Part shown: in pieces, positions 42,701-50,440 of the stretch
Layout: every line of letters starts with the position of its first letter
Numbering within the stretch: the stretch's first letter is position 1
Origin: Actinomadura harenae
GTDB taxonomy: Bacteria; Actinomycetota; Actinomycetes; Streptosporangiales; Streptosporangiaceae
NCBI RefSeq assembly: GCF_003696215.1
Contig: NZ_RFFG01000035.1
Coordinates: forward strand, 19,238-83,237
Length of the DNA: 64,000 nucleotides
Direction of reading: 5' to 3'
Translations under genes and position numbers: made by a program
Notes under the pieces: model-generated
Seen by the model: the letters and a program-made list of their open reading frames with translations, nothing else
Databases searched by the model: none
What the model was told of the DNA's origin: nothing

Positions 42701-43084
42701 GTCGACCTGACCTTCTTCGAGTCCGTCCAGGACCGCTGCGCCGCGACGGTGTTCGGCTCCTGGCTGCTGCTCGCGCGCGGGCGCGTCCACAAGCCGGGCT
42801 TCCGCGCCGCGTCCCTCACCGCGTCCGAATGCTGGGACCTCGCCGTCCTGGACGAGGCGTGGCGCGCGGGCGGGATCGACGCCGTCCGGCGCCTCATGGC
42901 GGCGTCCGGGCCGTCCGGTGGTGGTCGGATGGGTCGCCCGATCGGTCGCCGCATGACCTACAGCTCGGGCTTCGCCGTCAGCCCGTACGCCGACGTCGGC
43001 CACGCGGGCCCGCAGATCAGACGCCCGCCCGCGGGCCGCCTCTGGCACGCCAGCCAGGGCAGCTCCGGCCCCACCGACCCCTGA
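39725..43084 (+). CDS. dnaE2: Error-prone DNA polymerase III alpha subunit DnaE2, 1119 aa
   Basis: Translesion polymerase of the SOS mutasome (with ImuA'/ImuB in mycobacteria). The N-terminal PHP domain starts HLHVASAYSMRYGAASPKAL. The palm has RGSGAGSLVNFLLGI and the catalytic PDIDLDVE (Asp383, 385, 387). Then come NNAQLNVIFKIAERLDGLPRHIALHPCG, the helix-hairpin-helix region and an OB-like C-terminal part (VLVAGVKVATQTPAVRSGQRVIFATLDDATG). The size matches DnaE2 rather than replicative DnaE1. It lacks a beta-clamp-type C-terminal tail of DnaE1. No imuA'/imuB homologue is in the window next to it. Confidence 0.95.
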   Translation: MHLHVASAYSMRYGAASPKALAVRAAELGMRTLALTDRDGLYGAVRHVRACAEAGIGPVLGADLALSPGGAERVVVLAVGKAGWGSLCRLVTAAHAAGERGGAWITAGTVAERPAGLVVLLGPASDVGRAVAERDRGRAVALLDAWRATGAEVVVEIVNHHGRGDGPRAARMLALAREAGVPAVLGNGVRYLDGADHPVAQVLDVARKLVPLHRRHLDDQTGHAYLKPEEEMRRSAALACGEDAADDLVRATKRLAERCVLDPERDLGMGRAHLPGTGPEPHGRLLARCLQGLRGRGLEHRDGYEARLAHELDIIGRKGFASYFLTVADAAALIRDLGIRCAIRGSGAGSLVNFLLGIGDLDPLRHDLVMERFLADSRPGLPDIDLDVESARRLEAYEALFARFGTDATACVSMMETYRARSAIRDVGGAMGLPPQEIDAIAKAFPHIRARQIRAALTDLPELRRSNLNNAQLNVIFKIAERLDGLPRHIALHPCGVILSNATLRDRTPVERSAAGFPMSQFDKDDVEAMGLLKLDVIGVRMQSSLAHAVTEIERTTGERLDLEAVPRDDGPTFEMIRDARTLGCFQIESPGQRELVAKLLPRTVGDLVVDISLFRPGPVGSDMVNPFLDARHGRRPAVFPHPDLEPVLRESQGVVVWHEQVLRVLDVMTGCGLSDAEGMRRRMSSEEGLATVGTWFRERAHARGYDGPTVERVWRTLAAFGAFGFCKAHAAAFALPTYQSAWLKRHHTAAFYAGVLSHDPGMYPKRVILDDARHFGVPILPLDVNRSAVLWRVEDGGIRVALTEVRGIAEAEVERIVARRPYASLGDFWRRAHASRPTVERLVLAGGFDALYRDTPVGRRDLLCRVGALDRASSVRPSAGLVDGQLPLGDDLAMPEPGMLEDVPLGELPPMAPSEIVEAELDVLGLDVSRHVIAFYGDLLRALGAVRARDLPDRGKGEEVLVAGVKVATQTPAVRSGQRVIFATLDDATGPVDLTFFESVQDRCAATVFGSWLLLARGRVHKPGFRAASLTASECWDLAVLDEAWRAGGIDAVRRLMAASGPSGGGRMGRPIGRRMTYSSGFAVSPYADVGHAGPQIRRPPAGRLWHASQGSSGPTDP

Positions 43085-43092
43085 GGAACGCC

Positions 43093-43773
43093 CTAGTCGG
43101 GGCGGGAGATCTGGAGGCGGGTGATCTGGTAGACGACGGTCATGGCGAGGGTGGCGGCGAGGGCCTGGAAGGCGGCCGCGGCGGCGCCCAGGTGGACGGT
43201 GAGGCGGGCGTCGGCGAGGGACTCGGCGCCGCCGTGCGCGAACCAGCGGGACAGCAGCACCGCGAGCAGGACGCTCAGCCACCACGCGCCGATCAGGGCC
43301 CCGGCGACGTGCCGCTGCGACATCCGGTAGCGGCCGGTCGTCACCCACACGTCGTACAGCAGGCGCGGCGGCACCCACAGGTTCGCGACCGGGACGAGCC
43401 AGCCGAGCACCACCCAGCCCCGGCGGTGCCGGTGCGGGCCGGGGGACTGGGTGTAGGCCCGCCACAGCCAGGAGACGAACATCACCCCGGTGACGCCCGC
43501 GAGCACCGCGCAGATGACGAGCAGGTCGGCGAACGGGACGAGGGAGTGCCGGGTCGAGGACGCGTCGTAGCCGTCCTGGGTGGCCGTCCGCAGGGGGTGG
43601 GACATGCGGAGCAGGCTGATCCCGGCGCCCAGGGCGAGGAAAGCGTGGAAGCCCAGCAGCATGAACACCGCGACCCCGACGGCGCGGAAGTCCCTGCGCC
43701 TGGCCCACGCTCCGCAGGCCGGACAGCGCGCGACGTCCGCCGGGACGATGTCGCCGCACAGCGCACACGGCAT
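43093..43773 (-). CDS. Zinc-ribbon DUF4328 membrane protein, 226 aa
   Basis: Membrane protein of unknown role. An N-terminal zinc ribbon (CALC at 3-6, CPAC at 17-20) is followed by a first helix (AVFMLLGFHAFLALGAGISLL) and the DUF4328 core: WLWRAYTQSPGPHRHRRGWVVLGWLVPVANLWVPPRLLYDVW. Two more helix pairs complete it. ATG 43773 is chosen for GGAGG at 8 nt; a GTG three codons earlier is too close to that site. It ends 8 bp from the dnaE2 stop (convergent). Confidence 0.9.
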   Translation of the reverse strand: MPCALCGDIVPADVARCPACGAWARRRDFRAVGVAVFMLLGFHAFLALGAGISLLRMSHPLRTATQDGYDASSTRHSLVPFADLLVICAVLAGVTGVMFVSWLWRAYTQSPGPHRHRRGWVVLGWLVPVANLWVPPRLLYDVWVTTGRYRMSQRHVAGALIGAWWLSVLLAVLLSRWFAHGGAESLADARLTVHLGAAAAAFQALAATLAMTVVYQITRLQISRPD

Positions 43774-43866
43774 GGGGGACACCTCCGAGGACTTACTCGT
43801 CCATTGCCTCGGATACTACGTACCTTTGCCTCATAGCGCGCCCCGGAGCGCCACCCCCGGGCGGGG

Positions 43867-44220
43867 TCAGAGGACGGCGGGCGTGACGACGAGGGCCGCG
43901 GCGAAGGTCAGGGCCAGCCAGAGGACGGCCGTCCCGAGGGCGGACGGCCCGCCGCGCAGGAGCCGGTCCAGGCGTCCGCCGGTGGCGACGATCAGCGTCC
44001 ACCACTGGACGGCCATGAAGACCGTCGCATACAGGGAGCCGTAGCCGAGGAAGGCGAAGCCGAGGACCAGCGTCGCCGGGGTGATCACGTGGAGGAGGAC
44101 CGCCGTACCGTCCACCCGCGAGCGGCGGAGCAGGGCGAGGACCGCGCCCCAGCCGGCGGCCGCGGCGATCCACACGGTGAGCAGCGGCCAGGACGCGAGG
44201 CCGAGGGTCCCGGCCGCCAT
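43867..44220 (-). CDS. Small membrane protein, 117 aa, third gene of the two-component operon
   Basis: Four hydrophobic segments: PLLTVWIAAAAGWGAVLALL, VLLHVITPATLVLGFAFLGYG, TVFMAVQWWTLIVATGG and GTAVLWLALTFAAALVVTPAVL. The start overlaps the stop of the response regulator gene, so it is translated with it. Family not recognised. It may be a membrane accessory to the sensor, by position only. Confidence 0.75.
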   Translation of the reverse strand: MAAGTLGLASWPLLTVWIAAAAGWGAVLALLRRSRVDGTAVLLHVITPATLVLGFAFLGYGSLYATVFMAVQWWTLIVATGGRLDRLLRGGPSALGTAVLWLALTFAAALVVTPAVL

Positions 44221-44870
44221 CAGGCGCGCATCAGGCCGGACTCCCAGGCCCAGGCGGCGATCCCGGTGCGGTTCCGGGTGCCGAGCTTGCGCTGGACGCT
44301 GCCCAGGTGCGTCTTCACCGTGGAGAGGGAGACGAACAGCTCGGCGGCGATCTCCTCGTTGGTGCGGCCCCGCGCGACCAGCCGGACGACGTCCAGCTCC
44401 CGCTCGGTGAGCGGATCGGGCAGCTTGGGCGGCTTCGGCGCGGGCGCCGACAGGTTCGCCAGCAGCCGGACGGTCACCGACGGCGACACCAGCGCCTCGC
44501 CGTTCGCCGCCGCCCGCACCGCCTCCACCAGCAGCGCCGGGCCGCTGTCCTTGAGCAGGAACCCGGCCGCGCCGCCACGCAGCGCCTGGTAGACGTACTC
44601 GTCCATGTCGAAGGTCGTGACGATCACGACGCGCAGCGGGTCCGGCACGTTCGGGCCGGCGAGCAGGCGGGTCGCCTCCAGGCCGTCCATGCGCGGCATG
44701 CGGATGTCGAACAGGCACACGTCGGGACGGAGCCGGCGGGCCAGCTCCACGGCCGCCGCGCCGTCGGCGGCCTCCCCGACCACCTCCATGTCGGCCTGCG
44801 AGTCGATGATCATCCGGAAGCCGGTGCGGACCATCTCCTGGTCGTCGGCGATCAGTACGCGGATCGTCAC
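44220..44870 (-). CDS. NarL/LuxR-type response regulator, 216 aa
   Basis: Cytoplasmic transcription regulator. The receiver domain has IADDQEMVRTGF, phospho-acceptor Asp55 (VCLFDIRMPRMDG), and the Thr/Lys switch residues in VIVTTFD and GFLLKDSGP. The C-terminal LuxR HTH is LTERELDVVRLVARGRTNEEIAAELFVSLSTVKTHLGSVQRKLG. It lies 47 bp after the sensor kinase gene and probably controls the divergent ABC exporter. Confidence 0.95.
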   Translation of the reverse strand: MTIRVLIADDQEMVRTGFRMIIDSQADMEVVGEAADGAAAVELARRLRPDVCLFDIRMPRMDGLEATRLLAGPNVPDPLRVVIVTTFDMDEYVYQALRGGAAGFLLKDSGPALLVEAVRAAANGEALVSPSVTVRLLANLSAPAPKPPKLPDPLTERELDVVRLVARGRTNEEIAAELFVSLSTVKTHLGSVQRKLGTRNRTGIAAWAWESGLMRA

Positions 44871-44917
44871 GGGTGCGATTCTCTCAGCTCTCCGAAACCG
44901 GGATCACCACGGCGCCC

Positions 44918-46162
44918 TCAACCCCCCGAAACCGGGATCACCGCGACGACCTCCCAGCCGCCCTCGGGCCGGGGCCCGGCGGTGAGGCGGCCGTCGACGG
45001 CGTCCACCCGCTCGGCCAGCCCGGCGAGCCCGAACCCGCCGGACGGCAGCCGCCGCCCGCGCCCCTGCCCGTCGTCCCGGACGGCCACCTCGACCGACCC
45101 GTCCCCGAGCCGCGCCACCGACACCCGGACGACCGTCGCGTCCGCGGCGTGCTTGCGGGCGTTGGTCAGCGCCTCCTGGACGACCCGGTGCGCCGACGTG
45201 ACCACCTCCGGGGGCAGCTCGCCGAGGTCGTCGGCCAGCGCGAGCGCCGCAGGCGGGGTGTCGCCGAAGCCGTCCACGAGGTCGGCGATCTGCGTCAGGT
45301 CCCCGACCGGGCGGGTCGCCCCGCCCTCCGGCGCCCCGCCGGGGCGGACGCCGTCCTGCGCGTCCCGGAGCAGGCCGACCATGCGGCGCATCGACGTCAG
45401 CGCCTCGGTGCCGGCCTTCTCGATCTGCCCGAACATCCGGTCCAGCTGCTCGGGGGACTGCGCCGCCGCCCCCGAGCCCGCCGCGAACCGCGCCGCCTGC
45501 GCCTGGACGACGATCCCGGTCACGTGGTGGGCGACGAAGTCGTGCAGGTCGCGGGCCAGTTCCAGGCGTTCGTCCCGGCGCGCGTCCGACAGCGCCCGGC
45601 GGCGGCGCGTGTCCAGCGCCCGCAGGTACAGGCCCGCGCCGATCGCGATCGCGGCCAGCACCGTCAGCGGCCCGGTGAGGACGAGCAGCAGGAACGGCGA
45701 ACCGCGCAGCGGCGTCAGGACGACCGGGACGCCGACCAGCGCCGTCATCGCGATCACCCGGCCCTGCGGGGCCGTCCAGGCCATCCGGGCGACCAGGACC
45801 AGCAGCCCGGTCACCTCGACCAGCGCCGCCTGGTCCCGGGTGCCCGGGGCCATCGTGGCGAGGGCCCAGGTCAGCGCGAGCGACGCGAACGCGCTCGCCG
45901 TCGCCCACCGCTCCAGGCCCCGCCGGGCCAGGCAGGCGTACCCGGCGACGGCCGCGACGACGATCGTCGCCAGGTCCCACGGGCTGCGGTGCGCGTAGGA
46001 CACGGCCAGGCACAGCATCAGGTAGAGCGCGGCGCAGCCCCAGGCCAGCAGCCGGAACAGGCAGCCGCCCACCGACTGCACCCGTTCCAGCCGGTCCGGG
46101 GCCTCGGGGACCAGGGCGGGTCCCGTGATCGGAGTCCCCGGCGCGTCCCCCGATGCGTTCAT
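44918..46162 (-). CDS. Sensor histidine kinase (HisKA_3 type), 414 aa
   Basis: Membrane sensor. Several N-terminal helices (LLAWGCAALYLMLCLAVSYA, ATIVVAAVAGYACLA, FLLLVLTGPLTVLAAIAIGAGL) precede the HisKA_3 dimerisation helix with the phospho-acceptor in ELARDLHDFVAHHVTGIVV. The HATPase has its N-box in VVQEALTNARKHA and GGFGLAGLAERV. ATG 46162 has no clear Shine-Dalgarno; TAGCCT 8 nt upstream suggests a leaderless mRNA. A 20-bp piece of the 3' end (CCGAAACCGGGATCACC) is repeated just beyond the stop, a relic of a duplication. Confidence 0.92.
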   Translation of the reverse strand: MNASGDAPGTPITGPALVPEAPDRLERVQSVGGCLFRLLAWGCAALYLMLCLAVSYAHRSPWDLATIVVAAVAGYACLARRGLERWATASAFASLALTWALATMAPGTRDQAALVEVTGLLVLVARMAWTAPQGRVIAMTALVGVPVVLTPLRGSPFLLLVLTGPLTVLAAIAIGAGLYLRALDTRRRRALSDARRDERLELARDLHDFVAHHVTGIVVQAQAARFAAGSGAAAQSPEQLDRMFGQIEKAGTEALTSMRRMVGLLRDAQDGVRPGGAPEGGATRPVGDLTQIADLVDGFGDTPPAALALADDLGELPPEVVTSAHRVVQEALTNARKHAADATVVRVSVARLGDGSVEVAVRDDGQGRGRRLPSGGFGLAGLAERVDAVDGRLTAGPRPEGGWEVVAVIPVSGG

Positions 46163-46282
46163 GGTCACCGAGGCTACGGCTTGGGGGCTATGCCCGGATC
46201 GACCGTTCGGCCGAGGGAGGCCCCCGGCGGACCAGCCCTGCGTCCGATGTGGCGGACCGGGACGCTCGCGAACCATGGGGGC

Positions 46283-46507
46283 ATGGACCTCAACGGCTTC
46301 GCCCTCATCTCCGTCCCGGTCGCTGTCGCGTTCGTCACGTTCGTCATCTACGGCGGCCTGATCATGCCCGCCCAGGAGATGCGCTCCTCGCTCCGCCACG
46401 ACCGTCCGCGCGGCCCGGACGGTCCCGCCGGGGGCCCCGTCTCCGGCTCCGCACCCGTGATCGACCTGCCCGCCACCGTCCGCACCGACCGGAAGGCCAC
46501 CGCGTGA
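46283..46507 (+). CDS. Small single-helix membrane protein, 74 aa
   Basis: One N-terminal membrane helix (ALISVPVAVAFVTFVIYGGLIM) and a charged, Pro/Gly-rich tail. ATG 46283 has a weak GGGGG site. The stop overlaps the ABC ATPase start (GTGA), so it is made together with the exporter. It is probably an accessory membrane peptide; family not recognised. Confidence 0.7.
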   Translation: MDLNGFALISVPVAVAFVTFVIYGGLIMPAQEMRSSLRHDRPRGPDGPAGGPVSGSAPVIDLPATVRTDRKATA

Positions 46508-47196
46508 ACGTTCCCACCCCCTCCGTCCTCAGCGGGACGGGCCTGGTCAAGGCCTTCGGCCCGGCCGTCGCGCTCGACGGCGTGGACCTCGACGTCGGCC
46601 GCGCCGAGGCCGTCGCGATCATGGGCCCGTCCGGGTCCGGCAAGTCGACCCTGCTGCACTGCCTGGCCGGGATCATGCGCCCGGACCGGGGCGAGGTGCG
46701 GCTGCTCGGCGACCGGATCGACGACCTCGGCGAGCGCCGCCGCAGCGCGCTGCGCCGCACCCGGTTCGGGTTCGTGTTCCAGTTCGGGCAGCTCCTCCCC
46801 GAACTCCCCGCGGACGAGAACGTGGCGCTGCCGCTGATGCTCGGCGGCACCGGGCGCCAGGAGGCCGTGCGCGCCGCCCGCGCCTGGTTCGGGCCGCTCG
46901 GCCTGGCCGGGTTGGAGGGACGCCGTCCCGGCGAGCTGTCCGGCGGCCAGGCGCAGCGCGTCGCGATCGCCCGCGCCCTGGTCACCCGTCCCGCCGTGGT
47001 GTTCGCCGACGAGCCGACCGGCGCGCTCGACCAGGCCACCGGCCACGACACGATGCGGCTGCTCGTCGAGGCCACCCGCGACAACGGCGCGTCCCTGGTC
47101 GTCGTGACCCACGACCCCGGCGTCGCGCGCTGGTGCGACCGGACCGTCGAGGTCCGCGACGGCCGCCTGCTCGTCCCGTCCCCCGGCGCCGCGTGA
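46504..47196 (+). CDS. ABC exporter ATPase (LolD/MacB-like), 230 aa
   Basis: Stand-alone ATPase of the MacB/LolD group. It shows Walker A MGPSGSGKSTLLHCLAGI, Q-loop FQFGQLLPELPADENVALPL, signature LSGGQAQRVAIARAL, Walker B VVFADEPTGALD and H-loop VVTHDP. It serves the FtsX-like permease that follows. The exporter is divergent from the two-component system, an arrangement often seen for antimicrobial-peptide detoxification; that use is inferred from context. Confidence 0.93.
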   Translation: MNVPTPSVLSGTGLVKAFGPAVALDGVDLDVGRAEAVAIMGPSGSGKSTLLHCLAGIMRPDRGEVRLLGDRIDDLGERRRSALRRTRFGFVFQFGQLLPELPADENVALPLMLGGTGRQEAVRAARAWFGPLGLAGLEGRRPGELSGGQAQRVAIARALVTRPAVVFADEPTGALDQATGHDTMRLLVEATRDNGASLVVVTHDPGVARWCDRTVEVRDGRLLVPSPGAA

Positions 47197-47221
47197 TGCG
47201 CCCGATCCCTGGAGCCGCGTG

Positions 47222-49210
47222 ATGCGCACGACCCTCGGACTCTCCTGGCGGCTGCTGCGCGGCGGCGGCCGCCGGGGCCTGCTCGGGTCCCTGCTCACCC
47301 TCGCCGCCGTCGCCGTCTCGACCGGCCTGCTGCTGTTCGCCGTCGGCGCGAACCACGCGTTCGCCGCCCGGTCCGCCGCCGACGCCTGGCGGCACCCCGC
47401 CAAGGCGCACGGCACGCCGACCGCGATCGAGGCGCTGACCACCGACGGCGTCCGCGGAAAGCCCGTCACCGTCGTCGAGCTGGCCGCGCTGTCGGGCGAC
47501 GCGCCCGTCCCGCCCGGCATGAAGCGCTTCCCCAAGGCCGGTGAGGTCTGGACGTCCCCGGCGCTCCGCGACCTCATGCGGACGCTGCCCGCCGACCAGC
47601 TCTCCCAGCGCTTCCCCACCCGGACGCCCACCGGGACGCTCGGCCGCGCCGCCGTCGCCCACCCGGGCGAGCTCGTCGCCGTCGTCGGGCATGCCGCGTC
47701 CGACCCGTCGATGACGGCCGCCCGCTCCGACGCGATGGCCGTCGACAACGTCGCGTCGCCGACCCGCATCGACCGGTACGGGACGGGCTCGCAGTCCTCC
47801 TACGCGTTCGTCTACCAGATGCTCGCCGCGATCGCCTCGGTGCTCATGGTCGTCCCGCTGCTGGTGTTCGGCGGCGCCGCCGCCCGGCTCACCGTCGCGC
47901 GCCGCGACCAGCGGCTCGCCGCGCTCCGCCTCGTCGGCGCGACGCCCGGCCAGGTCGTCGGGATCACCACCGCCGAGGCCGTCCTGACCGCCGCCGCCGG
48001 AGCCGTCCTCGGGACGGTCCTGTTCGCCGCCGCGCTGCCCGCCCTCACCCAGATCACCATCGGGGGCGGCACCTGGTACGCCTCCGACCTGTGGCCCGGC
48101 GTCTGGACGCCTCTCGTCCTGCTCGCCGTCCCCGTCCTGGTCGGGCTCAGCGCCGTCGTCGGCCTGCGCCGCGTCGTGGTCAGCCCGCTCGGCGTCGCCC
48201 GCCGCGCGACGCCGCCCGCGCTCCGCGCCGTCCGGCCGCTGGCCTTCCTCGCCATCGTGATCGCGTTCGGGCTGGTCGCGGGGAGCCTGACGTCCTTCGG
48301 CCGGGCGGGCCTGGTGATCCTGCTGGTCTTCCTCGCCCTCGCCTTCATCGGCATCAACCTCGTCGGCCCCTGGATCGTCGCGCTCATCGGACGCGTCGCC
48401 GCCGGAACCGCCCGCGGCCCCGCCCGCCTGCTCGCGGGCCGCCGCCTCATGGACGACCCGCGCTCCGCCTGGCGCACCGTCGCGGGCATCGCGCTGACCG
48501 GGTTCGTCGCGGGCTTCCTCGCCCTGCTGAACCCGTCGGCCGCGATGTTCCACCACGGCTCCGCGAACCGCCTGGAGATCCTCGTGCCGTCCGCGTCGGC
48601 GGAGCACGTCGCCTCCGCCGCCCGCGACCGCCTGCGCGGCCTCCCCGCCAAGGTCACCGTCGAGCAGCGCGAGGACGCCGCGGGGGAGGGCCGCGTCACG
48701 ACCGTCCGGGCCGCCGTCGACGGCGCCCCCGCGGACGTCGACCGCGCCCGGACGGCCCTCACCGGCCTCGTCCCCGGCCACACCGCCACCACCCCGGCGG
48801 ACGCCGACCAGGCGTCCACGGGACTCCTCGGCGACCTGCGCACCGGCGCGCTGACCGTCCTCGGAGTGTCCTTCCTCATCGCCATCACCAGCGCGGGCAT
48901 CACCGGCGCGTCCGCCGTCCTGGACCGCCGCCAGACCTACGCCATGCTCCGCCTCGCGGGCACCCCGCTGGAGGTCCTCGACAGGGCCCGCCGCCAGGAG
49001 ACCCTGATCCCCCTCGCCGTCATGGGCGGCGGCTCCCTCCTCACCGGCCTGTTCTTCGGGATGCCGTTCGCGGTGGACTTCGGGTACTCCGGAGCCCTCA
49101 CCCTGGCCGGGTTCCTCGTCGTCGGGTTCGGCGGGATCATCGGCGCCGGCGCCCTGAGCCGTCCCCTCCTCCGGGCCGTCACCACCGACCCGACCCCGCG
49201 CCCGGACTAG
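47222..49210 (+). CDS. FtsX-like ABC permease, 662 aa
   Basis: MacB/FtsX-fold permease partner of the preceding ATPase. The first helix LLGSLLTLAAVAVSTGLLLFAVGA is followed by a large extracellular domain (about 45-190). Three FtsX helices (AIASVLMVVPLLVFGGAAARLTVARRDQRLAALRLVGATPGQV) come next, then a second set with the VLDRRQTYAMLRLAGTPLEVL motif near the end. ATG 47222 has GGAG at 7 nt. The junction with the ATPase gene carries a 14-bp direct repeat (GCCGCGTGATGCGC near 47189 and 47215). Confidence 0.92.
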   Translation: MRTTLGLSWRLLRGGGRRGLLGSLLTLAAVAVSTGLLLFAVGANHAFAARSAADAWRHPAKAHGTPTAIEALTTDGVRGKPVTVVELAALSGDAPVPPGMKRFPKAGEVWTSPALRDLMRTLPADQLSQRFPTRTPTGTLGRAAVAHPGELVAVVGHAASDPSMTAARSDAMAVDNVASPTRIDRYGTGSQSSYAFVYQMLAAIASVLMVVPLLVFGGAAARLTVARRDQRLAALRLVGATPGQVVGITTAEAVLTAAAGAVLGTVLFAAALPALTQITIGGGTWYASDLWPGVWTPLVLLAVPVLVGLSAVVGLRRVVVSPLGVARRATPPALRAVRPLAFLAIVIAFGLVAGSLTSFGRAGLVILLVFLALAFIGINLVGPWIVALIGRVAAGTARGPARLLAGRRLMDDPRSAWRTVAGIALTGFVAGFLALLNPSAAMFHHGSANRLEILVPSASAEHVASAARDRLRGLPAKVTVEQREDAAGEGRVTTVRAAVDGAPADVDRARTALTGLVPGHTATTPADADQASTGLLGDLRTGALTVLGVSFLIAITSAGITGASAVLDRRQTYAMLRLAGTPLEVLDRARRQETLIPLAVMGGGSLLTGLFFGMPFAVDFGYSGALTLAGFLVVGFGGIIGAGALSRPLLRAVTTDPTPRPD

Positions 49211-49327
49211 CGGCCCGGAGGGGTCCGGAGGGGGCCGGAGGCGTTCCGAAAATGTCGTAGGGCGTCCCTAGAGTTGCCTTGTGACGTGGGAGAACGTCGC
49301 GGAGCCAGAGGTTTGGAGAGGGGCGTC

Positions 49328-49549
49328 ATGCACGGTGCGAACGGGTCCTCGCGGCACCTTTCCCAGGCCGGCCTGACCGGGCCGGCCGAGCGGACGATCG
49401 TCGAGCCGTGGCTCAGCGAGCTGACCCGGCTCCCGCTCAACGCCTACGACGAGCCCCCGGCCGCCGGGCCCGCGGAGGGCCGGGTCGTCGCGTTCCGGCG
49501 GGGCGTCCGTCCCCTGGGACACCCCGCCGGGAGCCTGGCCGTCGCCTGA
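49328..49549 (+). CDS. Hypothetical small protein, 73 aa
   Basis: Not recognised. It is soluble, with LTGPAERTIVEPWLSELTRLPLNAYDEPP as its most ordered-looking part and a basic C-terminal half. ATG 49328 has GGAGAGG 8 nt upstream, and TAGAGT at 49269-49274 could be its -10 box, so I regard it as real. It stands alone between the FtsX gene and the metallo-hydrolase. Confidence 0.6.
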   Translation: MHGANGSSRHLSQAGLTGPAERTIVEPWLSELTRLPLNAYDEPPAAGPAEGRVVAFRRGVRPLGHPAGSLAVA

Positions 49550-49597
49550 GCACACCACTCCGTCCTGTCGGGTCAGAGGGCCGGATCAGAGGGCGGG

Positions 49598-50368
49598 TCA
49601 GAGGGTGGCGGACCCGCCCGGGGTGAGCAGGGTCAGCCGGTCGGTGAGGTCCGCCTCGGCGAACGCCTTGGCGAGCAGGTCGCCGCCCTCGGTGAAGTGG
49701 GCCCAGCCCTCGAAGTGCAGCGGGACGGCGTGGCGCGCGTCGAGGATCCGGGTGGCCTCCGCCGCGCCCGCGCTGTCCAGGGTCAGCAGCGCGCCGTCCA
49801 GCAGGATCGTCCGGGCCGCGCCGGCGAACAGCAGCGCGACGTCGATGACGGGGAACCGCTCCTTGACCTCGCGGACGACGTCCAGCGACGCGTTGTCGCC
49901 GCTCACGTAGACCGTCGGCAGGCCCTCACCGGTCAGGACGAACCCGGCGACCTCGCCGGCGACGGCCTCCGCGCCCTCCGGGCCGTGCAGCGCGGGCACC
50001 CGGGTGACCGTCAGCGTGCCGCCGCCGTCCGGGCGGGCGATCTCGTACTCCTCCCAGAGGCCGAGCGCCGTCGCGCCGTCCACGCGCTCGGCGCTGGACG
50101 CGTTGGTCAGGACGAGCGGCACGCGGCTCAGGAACGCGCGGCCCGACTCGTCCAGGTTGTCCGGGTGCTGCTCGTGCGACAGCAGGACGGCGTCGACCGG
50201 GACGACCTCGTCCGGGGTGAGGGCCGTCGGGCCGGTCTTGGTCACCTTCCGGCCGCCGCCGAGGATGTAGTCGCGCGGCTCGTCGAAGGCCGGGTCGGTG
50301 ACCAGCCGGAGGCCGCCGAGCTCGATGAGGGAGGTGGGGCCGCCGAGGGCCGTGATGGTGATCGTCAT
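49598..50368 (-). CDS. MBL-fold metallo-hydrolase (UlaG-like), 256 aa
   Basis: Metallo-beta-lactamase-fold protein. It has the N-terminal ITALGGPTSLIELGGLRLVTDPAF strands, the metal-loop LLSHEQHPDNLD and a C-terminal VPLHFEGWAHFTEG. The canonical HxHxDH is altered to HEQHPDN, so the last His is Asn; zinc binding may be incomplete or use another residue. The start is ATG 50368, or an upstream ATG at 50380; neither has a clear Shine-Dalgarno. Divergent from the GlxA-type regulator 72 bp away. Confidence 0.85.
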   Translation of the reverse strand: MTITITALGGPTSLIELGGLRLVTDPAFDEPRDYILGGGRKVTKTGPTALTPDEVVPVDAVLLSHEQHPDNLDESGRAFLSRVPLVLTNASSAERVDGATALGLWEEYEIARPDGGGTLTVTRVPALHGPEGAEAVAGEVAGFVLTGEGLPTVYVSGDNASLDVVREVKERFPVIDVALLFAGAARTILLDGALLTLDSAGAAEATRILDARHAVPLHFEGWAHFTEGGDLLAKAFAEADLTDRLTLLTPGGSATL

Positions 50369-50440
50369 GCCGACGATCATGCTCGGCGCCCGGTCGCCGG
50401 GGTGAGTGGCGAGAAGGCCATCGTGCGATAGATTCCGGCC

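Noticed and set aside
39014..43768. 1584-codon open frame antisense to dnaE2 and neighbours
   Set aside because: Arg/Pro/Ala/Val-rich shadow of dnaE2, crossing several real genes and a minisatellite; no domain.
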